The position numbers and the translations under genes are program-made. A stretch of 64,000 nt of DNA from Pseudisothecium myosuroides. Taxonomy: Eukaryota; Streptophyta; Bryopsida; Hypnales; Lembophyllaceae. Of the stretch, positions 49,331 to 59,408 are shown piece by piece. The stretch's first letter is position 1; each line of letters starts with the position of its first letter. A model generated the notes under the pieces. That model was not told the DNA's origin, searched no databases, and saw only the letters and a list, made by a program, of their open reading frames with translations. The stretch lies in contig OX637295.1 in NCBI GenBank assembly GCA_951799445.1, forward strand, positions 10,850,001 through 10,914,000, written 5' to 3'.

Positions 49331-50842
49331 AATTAAAATTCTTCCGTTCTACCCCCTACCGCTTAATTTAGCCTAACGCGGTTAGTTTACAGTCAAATCT
49401 TAATTATAAGATGTTTTTGGAAACCTCTATCACTAATCTATAACTTTTTGAATCTAAACTTCTAATTTGCACTAATCTCGGGTGCTAATCACGCTCTAAG
49501 GGCTGATTAGGAAAATAAATGCTAATTAGGGAGAAACATCAAAGATTAAATCAAAAACTCACCTCTTCACTACCGGTGTCGGAAATAACTTCGTCCACGT
49601 CTACGTGTACATCCTCACGCTCCATGGTAGTCTTTGGCTTTGTTTTGGATTTTTTCCGAGCTCACCGCTTATTGAGAAAATATTACAATTTTTGATGATC
49701 TAAACTCCCTCTTTCCCTTCCTCCTTTCTTTCTTTCTTCCCCTCTCTTCTACACTAGCACTATTCCACCTAAGCTTTTATGAGTCTTACACTATGGTTTC
49801 AAACTACGAGAAGGGTTTAAATGTTCTTCCTACCCTCTTACGCAACCTTGCTTTGTGTCATCCTAATCCTCCTCCCAACGGTTGCAAGGAGTTCTTCTAG
49901 ATTTCCTACCTAATCTCCTAGCTAGGCACTATTCATCGTCTCTCTCCTTTCCACTCCTATAACACATCCTTCTCCCTAATTTCCTTCCATTGTGTGTAGG
50001 TGTGAGTGGTGATGCAGGTAGGATCGGATGTTTTTGTGCAGGTGGCGCGTGGAGTGGCAGCTTCTATTTCTCCCCCCCTTTCTCTTGTGTTTTTGAAGTT
50101 CCAAGTTGAGTTTTTTCCTCTCCCCAACTAGATTCCAAAATTTCAGACTTTAAAAGATAAAAAAATAATAAAAAAAGGGTGGTTGGGACCCCGCAGGGCA
50201 TCGTCCCGTTTAGTTCTGGAAATCCATAAATTTAGTTCAGTTAGCCAAGCTGACTAGCCCGATGGCTGATGTTCAGTTCTGTCAAACAGACTAGCCCGAT
50301 GCTGATGTTCAGCTCAGTCAAGTTGACTGCCCGATATATGTTGGCTGTATGGCTGGCTGCCGGCTGGTCTGGTATGCCGGTCCGGTATGGCTGGCTGTAT
50401 GCTGGTCCGGGGTACTAGCTGCCCTTCCCAAAAAATCCACACAACCAGGTTCCCTTAGGGGAACCCACTAACACAAACTTAAATTGGATTTTTAGTAGGG
50501 GGTTAGGGCCAAGATCGAAGCTTCGCCGTCCGGGGAGTTAGGCCCCAAATTTTTAGAACGGTCACCTAAGCTAAGTGTTACGGGATGGTCACTCTCTTCC
50601 TAGAAACTCGTGACCAATCTTGGAAGCTAAACTCTGGACTTTTTCAAGAAGGTCTTGGAAACTAGACTTTGGAATCTAAGGCTATGGAGGTTCAAGGCTC
50701 CGTCGTAAAATTGGTTTTAACACCAACTTTAGGACTTGTAACACTCCACGGGTTCAAAGCTCCGCCGTCTAAGACTATTTTAACACACACTATAGGACTT
50801 GACGTGGTCACTAGTTCAAAGCTTCGCTGCCGTGGGGGGGTT

Positions 50843-51080
50843 TCACACAACAAGGGAAATATTAGAAGAAGGTAGAAAAGACAAACTTAAGGAACACACG
50901 TGACAAAGCCAAAGCTTCGCCGTCCCGAGGGGGGGTCCACGCAACAAGGGGAATATTAGAAGAAGGTAGAAAAGACAGACTTGAGAAACACACGTGACAA
51001 AGCCAAAGCTTCGCCGTCCCGAGGGAGGGTCCACACAACAAGGGGAAGATTAGAAGAGGATGAGAATACACAAGTGAGGA
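50843..51080. repeat. ~95-bp tandem repeat, 2.5 units
   Basis: Units contain CAACAAGGGGAATATTAGAAG and GCCAAAGCTTCGCCGTCCCG. Single AAGCTTCGCCGTC or AAGCTCCGCCGTC motifs also occur at 50,519, 50,757 and 50,817. Confidence 0.8.
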
Positions 51081-52774
51081 AAAACAACACCGTTAGGACA
51101 CGTAAAGACACACAACTTCACAAGCTAAAAGCCCCCCAAAGCGGCATCGCCAAGGTACGATGGGGGGTGACTTTAGGATTAGGGCAAGACACCAAAAGAC
51201 TCCTAAACTCACAAGTTAGATCACAAAGGAACTACAAGAGAGAAACGAGGACTCTTAACTCGTAACAAAGATACAACAACGTATGAGAAGTACACAAGGC
51301 AAGATAGAAGGACCCCCTAAGGACCTTCAAAGCTTGAAATCTAGCAACAATGGAGCAAAAAGTGCTCCAAAAACACCGTAGAGGTTTTTGGCTTCAAACG
51401 CCAAAATATCCAAAGCAAATTGGACCCACGAACCCAAACAAAAGTGAGGGGGTGTTTTAGAGAGAGAAATGGGGCCCTTATATAGGTTTCCCAAGGGCTC
51501 ACCTCTCTCTCTAAAGCTCTAAGGTAACCTTATCAACGAGGATTTTCATCCTCATCCTCAAAGATTTTCATCTTACATCCTAAATTTCTACTTCTACCAT
51601 CTATGCTGGACCAACATCCTAACTTTTGGAGATTAGCTCCAATCGCCAAACGGATTGCGCCGTTGGGTCTAGATCGCCGTGTTTAGTCCTAGATCTTCGT
51701 ACCCCCCGTACCGAGGCCAAAAACCCATCGTAGGCTAATTTAGTTAAAAAAACAAATTGTGGTAAAATCCTAGATCTTGGGGGTCTCCTATTTTGAGAAA
51801 TGTGAATAGCCTAGGGTCTCCGGTAGGTGTGAGAGAGTCGGGAAGGACTTTTGGTTGACTTCGTTTCGCCATCATATGGGCCCGGGATGCCGGTCAACGT
51901 GGCGGGGACCCCGCCACGTGGTTAATTCCCGAGGAATCTCGCCGGTTCGGGTACTTGCCGCTATCGGAATGTTGTGAAACTTCACGGAGTGCATTATTAA
52001 CATAAAACAAGCTAGTCTAATTTTTAGTGAGATTTTATTGTAACCTGGGTAATTTCCATGAAATTCCCGTTGGAGGTTAGGAGGGTTGACCACCCGGAAA
52101 AGGTTCTTCTGCAAGTTGGAAGATGCCGGGATTTTTCATGTGACCTCTCAGGGAGTCGCATGAAAGACGTGCGGGTGTATTTCCGTACCTGGCACGATTG
52201 GTCAATGGAGATTTAAAACTGGCCATCTCCTCGAATTAGCGACGGTGCGAGAATCTTCTGCAGGTGGAAGAATCTTGGCGAACCGATTTCGCAGTTGGAC
52301 TCTTGGCATGGGATTCTCCCTAAAACACCATCCCTAGGCTGTAGATTCCTCCACGGGCCCGGTCTTGCGTGAGTGGCTCCTGGATGCTAACAATCAGGAT
52401 TTTGGGAATTCGTCGATCTAATGGGGAATTCTAAATCTAACTCTAGGACCTAACCTAGTGGCCTCGCTATGGATCCCTCGGACCAACCTAGCCCTGAATC
52501 GCCACATTTATGGTGGGATTTAGCCCTTTTGGGGCTGTGTGACTCGAATCCTCCAAATCTAACCTTTTCGTTATTTCTATACTATTTTTAGGCAAGGTTT
52601 GGGGGATTCTAAGTAAAAAACACAAATCTAGACCAAATACTATAATGGGTATGACACAACCCTATTTCGGTTCTACACTCTTTTTATGAGTTTTTCTATA
52701 CTTTTATCAACTTTAAATTGCAAATTTCCAAAAAAATAATTCTACGAGTCCCAAATGACAAATTGGAAGCTCAC

Positions 52775-52941
52775 AAATGGCTCAAGGCAACCTTCATGAA
52801 GTCCATCTGCACATGGTAAATACAACAGCAGGTATTTCGTTCCTTCAATTTCCGAATCCACCATGGTTTCAACCTCTCAAAGGCCCTCTGCCGCACGCTG
52901 CACTCTGGATGAGCTTCCTGAAAACGCAAGAAGAATGTGGT
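52775..52941 (-). CDS. Exon 3 of the transposase-like gene
   Basis: This 167-base exon codes FFLRFQEAHPE, then RAFERLKPWWIRKLKERN and TCCCIYHVQMD, the most conserved block I recall for this family. The acceptor is TTTGGCAG and the donor CATTT|GTGAGC. The donor coincides with the end of an inserted repeat. Confidence 0.65.
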
Positions 52942-53724
52942 CTGCCAAACAATAAGATGTTCTCAGAATTGTTACACCCATTTCACTAAGGATAATGTAG
53001 CACGGTACAACCCTGTTCAAAAAATGAAACGAAGTACAAAATGTATACAACAAGTGAACGTAAAATACTATATCTCTGGAATTTTGTACATTCAGTACAC
53101 GAAATAAACTGGTACTAAACAGTGTACACTAAATAACCCCTTTTCATAGACCCCCAAAGTACAACATATACACAAAGTATACATAATGTATTCAACCATC
53201 CTTATTCACCGACCCCAAAAGTACACCATATACACATTAAGTATAAAATAAACTAACGAAATCCATGAACCCTGAAGCCCAAAAGTACAACAAATATACA
53301 AACTGTCTACAATGTACTAACACAATTCCTATTCACAGAACCCGAAAGTACAACATACATAGAAAGTGTACTAAGTGTTTATACATTCAATCTCTGTGTA
53401 CAATAAGAGTCTAGAGCATTTGACACAAATCTTAACTACGTCATCTGTGATACGTAAACTCATATAGGGAGTACTAAGCCAGTACTAAAAAATGGAATGC
53501 ATGGTGTTTGATATACAAACTCTTGCACCCACTTATACCACTGTGTATATTGACAGTTTTTGTTGCCTACATCAAGGCACTAGGGACTTCACAAGTACGG
53601 AAATTCAGTACATAGTGCTGTGTGTATATCTAATGATACTAATGAGGTTGTATTCTGGGGTCGAAATTTGCATACAAGATCAGGAAGAACGTACAATACA
53701 TACAATGTCAATTTAAGATCTTAC
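52942..53724 (-). promoter_or_regulatory. GTAC-motif cluster (intron 2 of the transposase-like gene)
   Basis: By-eye count: 18 GTAC tetranucleotides in 53,005-53,700, typically AAAGTACAAC and AGTACTAA. It mirrors the cluster at 41.4-42.0 kb. Confidence 0.5.
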
Positions 53725-55065
53725 CTGTGTCTCGCAGAGGTAGTGCGTAGGATGAGGTTCCGCCCACAGATTCTGTCCGATATTGTGTCGCACAACGTCC
53801 TTCTTATTTGGCGAAACCTTGGTCTGACTACTCCACCATTCTTCAATTTGTTGTTTGATGTATTGAGACAATCCTTCTCTCTTATGATGGTTGAGGCGAA
53901 GTCAAGGCACTCTCTCATGAGGATTCAACCCATAAACTCTTCTATTCATGGCTATGTTGATGCTATCTGTGGAAGTTTCCAATACACGCGACAAGGCCGA
54001 CACCCCATCAACTCCCAAACTCACTGCAGCATCTAACAATGCACTCTTTCTTGCTAGAAGGTCATTTGAGTTTGCCATCTTCACCAACTGCAACTCATTC
54101 TTAAAGGTCTCCATAAAAGCATGAATTACTTTTGCCTCTTGAGGCCTAGGATAGTATACAGGTAAGAGAGGCCAGAAAGTATTATGCCTCATGATCCTCT
54201 CAACAACATCCTTTCTACTACAAGGGCCTGGACAACTCCTCAATTCCCCAACAATATACTGAACTATTCGCAAAGAGATCCGATTCAACTCCCTCACTGG
54301 CAGTTGGTCTTCGACGTCACTGTCTAAAGACTCTGAAGCAAGATCACGTGTCTCTTCCTCTCTCTCTCTCTCACGTGCTCTTTGTGCAGCCTTATGTTCT
54401 CTCGCTATGCTTGTTGTAGCGATTCTGTCCTCTTCCTGCAAACTTGCTGCAGAAGCCCTTGCTGCAGGACCAAGCCAACGAATTCCATGTCGCATCCGTT
54501 GCCTCTTTACAACGTTCCCCATGAATAACACCCTACGAGACAACACATTTGGAATGCATAAGTGCTAACATTTGTTACATGAGTATGCAAAAGATGAGCA
54601 CGTGTAGAAAGTGGATTTCACAGCCCAATGAAAACAAAACAATTCAAACAAGTGTGCATTAGAATCCCAAGTAACTCACCAAATTGTGATCGCCTGTCAC
54701 CTCGTATATGCAACGGACTCACTGCTACCCGTGGGGGAGCCTATGGAAATTTTTACATCAAATAGAGAAGGCAGGTAATCGAAACTATTCAAGGAATCAA
54801 GAGAAACTGTGGTTTCAAATAGAGCACGCTTTGGGGACTCTTCAGATACGGTGTTGCATTTGCCTAGATAATAGTCAGAGTTCCCTCGTTTAGACACGGG
54901 GGTTTCAAAAACATAATAGAACTCACTACTCCTACTATCCTGTGTGTACAAAAGGGAGTCTAATTCCGTAGTAAAGGAGAGCAGTCCAGGCTGCAGGTCT
55001 CTCGCAAAGAAGTACAATGTTATCAACTTTTGTACAAGAGGGGACCGCTGCCTGGACTTAGACAT
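53725..55065 (-). CDS. Exons 1-2 of the transposase-like gene
   Basis: Exon 1 starts at ATG 55,065 (MSKSRQRSP) and is read to a GTGAGT donor at 54,679; a TGA at 54,697 comes just before that donor. Exon 2 begins at an acceptor TCTCGTAG and codes an Arg/Glu-rich helix (EREREEETRD). The helical region continues past a TGA at 53,902 to ETQ before a GTAAGA donor at 53,724. Confidence 0.55.
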
Positions 55066-56195
55066 CGCTTAGCGAAATGAGAAGAAGAAATTGCATCATC
55101 TACCAATGAAAGGCTTAGTGTGCTTGTACAGACTGCAAAAAAATTTGACTTCACAAGCAAACATACAATGCATCGGAATACGTTGACAAGAAGGAAGAGG
55201 GAGACGGCGACGACGTGGAGACACCGGGGAGGCTAATGGCGGCGGCATCTTTGGCTTGGCGTCCCTGAAAAATAGGATCTGATCTAAACCACATAATGTA
55301 CTTTCTAAGTACGTGTATTTATTTTACGTACCCATTGCATGTACTCATTGAATTCAAAATTCCATGCCGTGTTAATGAAGAAAGTGAGAACTGTTAATAA
55401 ATTGCGCTTGTTGTTGTGATAATTAGAATGTGTTCCTTTCTGAATTGCGTGGATTTTTGTACTACTAAGGTGGAGAAGCATGCAGGTCTAATTACTTGTA
55501 TTGTTTTACAATGTGGATGTGAAGGTGCAAACCAAGTAGACGTTTGCTTTTTAACAAGGTTCATTTGCAGGTAGACTTTAAAAAACAAAATTAAATACAT
55601 ATCGATCATGAGAGAGGAAATTGAATATTTATTTAAGAGAGAAGAAGCCCAAAATCCATTCTTGTGAGGGCTAACCGTGAAGGCTAACTCTGGCTGGATT
55701 CATCCTTATGTGTAGGGACCATGGAGCTGAGAACCAAAGGTGCAAAATCCAAAATATGCCTTCAAGACACCAATAGAAGAAGAAGCTTAGGAGAGCAATG
55801 AGCTACAGGAAGCACCCAGATTGCTTACATTTTTTATCGAAAACCAGACAAGCAGTGAGTTGTGTAGCACGTCTTGCCTTTCTCTACATGAGAACTAGCC
55901 TCTCAAGTTCAAGGTGACCAAGTCAATAATGTTTGCACACGAGAGGAGGGTCAGGAAGAGATGGCAACCACCGTGCTGAGAAAGCAAACTTGCTAAGCAG
56001 CACAATTCCACGTGCAAGTTTCATCATTGGCCTTTCTGTCTAAACAAAAGACCAGCACATAAAACTAATAGAAGAAGAAAGTGCGAAGGCAAGGGTGTGT
56101 CATATGGTGTGCACCCACAGCTGTGCATGCTAAAGCGATTAGGAAAAAGTCATGCACAAACCGAATGTCTAGGGCTAAACTCATGTAAACTGGAC
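55066..56195. other. Upstream region of the transposase-like gene
   Basis: A short GC-rich patch lies at 55,195-55,260. Four GTAC motifs fall within 60 bases at 55,297-55,352. The rest is non-coding, with a block at 56,088-56,170 repeated at about 57,040-57,120. Confidence 0.5.
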
Positions 56196-56483
56196 TCATC
56201 TCAAGTAACGCTGAGCCTCCGGTAGAGTCTTGAAACTTTGAAACTCCGAGTTCTTGAAACCCTTGACTTCCTTCTCACACTCATGCCAACTAAAGTACAA
56301 TCCAGGATTGTAACCACGCTTAACAGCGTAGATTTTCTTTGCAAACACAACATCAGGTGGCCAGGGTTGTCTTGTCTGACACGTTTTTAGATTCAGGTGT
56401 CGTAATGGACGTCTGACGTCGCATGTCGTATAGGACAAAGTGTCGAACGAGTGTCCAACTTCGTCATGTAATTTCATCTTCAA
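56196..56483 (-). pseudogene. RNase H1 hybrid-binding-domain (Cauli_VI type) fragment
   Basis: In the 95-codon frame, residues 49-94 read as the RNA:DNA hybrid-binding domain found at the N-terminus of RNase H1: KIYAVKRGYNPGLYFSW, then the cysteine, VKGF, FQSF, and the closing EAQRYL. The first 48 residues look like intron or unrelated sequence, so a real exon probably starts near 56,345. No RNase H catalytic domain follows before the stop. It lies upstream of, and in the same direction as, the transposase-like gene. It may be a captured exon or the 5' part of a cargo gene. Confidence 0.65.
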
Positions 56484-57240
56484 CAGCTGAAAAAATTTGA
56501 AATCTCACTATAATTATGAACCTAAAATTAGAATGTAATATGTATTCATGAAATTGAGACACTTCATTAGCATGAAACATTAATATGTCAAAATCATAAA
56601 TTTCTAATGATATATTTTAAAGTCAACTAGACGTTTGGTCAACTAGACATCTTGAGGGCTCTATTAAACGTCATGTGACGTCTAGTTGTCGCGTTGTCGC
56701 GATGTCGCGATGTCGGGGAAGACAACCCTGCAGGTGGCGTCCTAGGGTCCAATCCTTGAATCTCATCCGCTGCGTAGATCTGATCTAACATCACTTGCGG
56801 TCCACCTGAGCCCCTCAATCTGATAAACCATCCAAGGCAGAAGTTGAAGACTCGCTGAAGGATGGTTAAGACTACTGCGAGCATGAAGATCTCCAACTGC
56901 AAGATGAGAACCTCTCCGAATTACTGGTTGGACATCATCAAACTTCAATCACAATGACAAATAAATGTTTCTTGGATTCTTACCAGTGTCATGCTTGCTG
57001 CCTTGCGCTGCAATTTGACCTTTGTTTTTGCTTGCACTGAACGTGTGAAGGCGATGGTCAGCACCCAAAGTTGTGCATGCTAAAGCAATTACAAAAGAAT
57101 CACATAGTTCAAATCCAAGCGCAAAGGGGTGCTGCAGATGCTGTGCAGCCATGAGGCAGCCGTTGTCAGCACTCGGCGGCCACGAATGTAGGATCTAGAT
57201 GTCAGTGCTCAACGGTGGCGATGAGCGAAGTTGAAAACGG
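56484..57240. other. Right arm, non-coding
   Basis: Contains short GTCGCGATGTCGCGATGTCG repeats near 56,690-56,715 and the duplicated block mentioned at 56.1 kb. No gene recognised. Confidence 0.5.
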
Positions 57241-57846
57241 ACGGTCCAGATGTATGCCCACTTTTGTACACTTTGTACTCCAAGTACGTTTTGTACAAAA
57301 TGACCGCAAGAACATGGATATCCATAGGCGGCGGAAAATTAATTTTTTCTTGTATTCGTTGATTAGCAAACCTGGAAATAGCTCCGGGCACCTAGAATCA
57401 CGGCTTGGATAGACCAAAATAATGTTTTTTGGTACACTTTTTCCCTGCCAAAGTACCAGTACTAATTTTGTACATCTACACCAAATATGAAACTAAACAG
57501 CCAATTTTCTAACGGTTCTGAAAAGGCTATTCCATTTTCTATTTCCTCCGTAAGATCCAGCAAAATCCAAGCAGTCCTCAGTAAACTTTTGAGTACTTTT
57601 CTGTTTTTTTAGTACTTGTGACATAATAAGTTTAATCACTAAAAGTACAAAATTAACATGGATAAAAAAGTTTAAAGCCGATTCAACAATGTAAATAAGA
57701 TCTTCAGCACCTTGCCTATTCCTTCAACAAATCAATGCCCCCAAAATCATTGAATCTTTGTAATCTTTTCAAGTACAAAGTTTAGGTACTCTACCAAAAA
57801 TTGTATTGTGACTGCAAAAGTACAAGGGTCTAGCGTACTTTCACCC
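57241..57846. promoter_or_regulatory. GTAC-rich right subterminal region
   Basis: Fifteen GTAC motifs by eye in 57,266-57,840, ending inside the terminal repeat itself (AGCGTACTTTC). GGTACTCTACC here matches TGTACTCTACC in the left end. Such subterminal arrays are where many transposases bind. Confidence 0.55.
57814..57846 (-). repeat. Right terminal inverted repeat
   Basis: GGGTCTAGCGTACTTTCACCC, complement of the left end apart from three differences and three or four extra outer bases. Confidence 0.75.
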
Positions 57847-57854
57847 CGATGGGT
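57847..57854. repeat. Target-site duplication, right (CGATGGGT)
   Basis: Differs from the left copy by one base (A to G). Copia pol resumes directly outside it. Confidence 0.8.
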
Positions 57855-59408
57855 GTTTTAGGGTGGTGGTCAAGTTCTGGAAAGGGAGTTTCAACGAGCG
57901 GATCTGACTGTGGGTTTGACATTGATGGGTTCATCGGTCCTTGAGGTGTTTGACTAACAATCTGATCAGGTTCCGATTGCAAGACAGGAGCGAGTTCCGT
58001 GGTCTCTGTCGATCGTCTGATCTGTAGAGTCTCTTGGGCACTATCAATATCCTCGATCTAACTCAGAAGCTGGAAACCAACTTTAGACTCGTCGAACACT
58101 ACGTCTCGGTTGATGATCACTTTTCGTTTGTTACTGTCGTACAATTGAAAAGCTTTGGACTTGCTGTCTATTCCTAAAAATAAGCAGGTGTGTGACTTGC
58201 TATCTAGTTTCTTTCTATTTTCCTTGGGTATGTGAACGTAAGCAATGCATCCAAAAATCTTTAGATTTGAGACGTCGAGAATCATACCAGAGTATTTGGC
58301 TTCGGGCGTCGTCCCTGAGTTCGCCCTCGTTGGGCTTCGGTTGATCAGGTGAGTAGCGTGCGATACCGCCTCCGTCCACAAGTAAGTTGGCAAGTTGCAG
58401 TCGCTTGCCATACTTCTCGCCCTCTCCATTATCGTTCGGTTCCGGCGCTCTGCAACTCCGTTTTGTTGCGGTGTGTTGGCCTATGTGAGCTCTTGGTGTA
58501 TTCCGTGCTCCTTGCAAAAAATTTTGAACTCTGTTGACATATACTCTCCGCCCCTGTCTGATCTTAGCACTTGGATTTGATTGCTTATCTCGACTTCTAC
58601 CTTCTGCTTGAACTCACGAAACTTTCCCATTGTCTCACTCTTGCATTTCAGGAAGTAGGTCCAGCTTTTGCACGAAAAATCATCGGTAAAAATCAGGGCA
58701 TACAGAGATCCTCCTAGCGATGCTTGCTGCATGGGCCCCATGAGGTCGGTGTGGATGCGCTCTCCTGGTCTGTGCGCTCAAGTTTTGGACGCCCTTGGGA
58801 AGCGTTCGCGATACTGTCGACCCGCCATGCAACACGAGCATATTTCTTTCTCCAAGGTGAGTTTCGGTATTCCGACTGCATGTGGCGTTTGCGACAAGTG
58901 ATACAAGCTAGGGAAACTTAGGTGACCTAGACAACAATGCCAGAGTGTGGTGGCGTTGTTGCTATAGGTTGAAGTTGCTGCTATTTGATCTTTGAAACAA
59001 TACAAGCCGTTTGTTGGGTCTCTCTTGCCTGAGGCAACTATGTGATCTTGATCGTTCATGACCACACATTGTTTGCTTGAAAATGTGACTTCGTGACTTG
59101 AGTCAGCGATTGCACCGACTGAAACTAAGTTCTTCTTCATACTAGGTACGTACTTAACTTCCTTCACCTTTATTGCACCGTTCTCAGTGTTTACAGTGGC
59201 TGAGCCAGTTGCACGTACTGCATGGGACTCTCCTCCTCCGGTCTTAACCTCGCTAGCCTCTACCCCAGAGGAGGTGTGTGCATGATCTAGCTTCTGGTAG
59301 TCTGCAGCAACATGGCCTGAGGCCCCACTATCTAGGTACCAGGGTCCATTGTCCCAGTAATATGTGTCGTAGTACTGCTCATACTCGTCTACTTGCGGAC
59401 TAAACATC
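57855..59408 (-). pseudogene. Copia pol, N-terminal half (protease and integrase)
   Basis: Minus-strand frame: protease motif WYLDSGASGHV, then the HCCLGHL...CSCCMAGR zinc-binding region. The integrase core follows, with FTDDFS, LRSDRGGEY and TPQQNGVAERRNRT. After that come KIFGCIAYVHIP and a polar linker up to the insertion site. In-frame stops are TGA 58,778, TAG 58,481 and TAG 58,058. No frameshift was found between 59,408 and the insertion. Confidence 0.9.

Larger units (their letters stand above)
48204..52774. mobile_element. 4.57-kb inserted repeat acting as intron 3 (R1 copy 2)
   Basis: Its right 1.3 kb (about 51,480-52,774) matches repeat R1 at 17.2-21.2 kb. The R1 end (complement of GTGAGCTTCCAATTTGTCA) lies exactly at the splice donor. 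GTAC motifs are sparse here (about eight by eye) compared with the flanking parts of the host element, which supports later insertion. No coding domains were seen. Confidence 0.6.
46476..55065 (-). pseudogene. Four-exon transposase-like gene of the large element
   Basis: Proposed exons are 55,065-54,680; 54,532-53,725; 52,941-52,775; 48,203-46,476. All junctions are GT-AG and phase-consistent: exons 1+2 are 398 codons, exon 3 is 55 codons plus two bases. The ~1,030-residue product would have a Ser/Thr-rich start, a helical region (EEWW...VSPNKKDVVR), and a conserved LKPWW/ERNTCCCIYHV motif. A Cys-rich region, an RNase H-like catalytic region and a BAH-like C-terminal segment follow. Breaks are TGA at 54,697, TGA at 53,902, and a one-base loss near 47,580. 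I know similar proteins as uncharacterised, repeated families in seed-free plants and some animals. A role as the element's transposase is inference. Confidence 0.65.
34895..57846. mobile_element. 22.95-kb DNA transposon with SET-domain cargo gene
   Basis: The two ends form imperfect inverted repeats: TGAAGTATGCTAGACCC on the left and, complemented, GGGTGAAAGTACGCTAGACCC on the right, with weaker similarity for ~12 more bases. An 8-bp duplication flanks the element inside copia pol. Contents from left: tandem-repeat-rich non-coding DNA (35.0-38.4 kb); a plus-strand SET-domain gene (39.2-44.6 kb); a convergent minus-strand transposase-like gene (46.5-55.1 kb) with a 4.57-kb repeat as an intron; and a non-coding right arm with an RNase H1-like fragment. 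Duplications of 8 bp occur in hAT, P, Merlin and some Mutator-like elements; I cannot assign a superfamily from the ends. Confidence 0.85.

Noticed and set aside
56196..56483. Complete RNase H1 gene
   Set aside because: Only the hybrid-binding domain is present; the nuclease domain is missing on both sides.
34895..57846. Assigning the large transposon to hAT because of its 8-bp duplication
   Set aside because: The ends lack the hAT CA(G)GG form and the transposase-like protein has no visible hAT dimerisation motif or BED finger.
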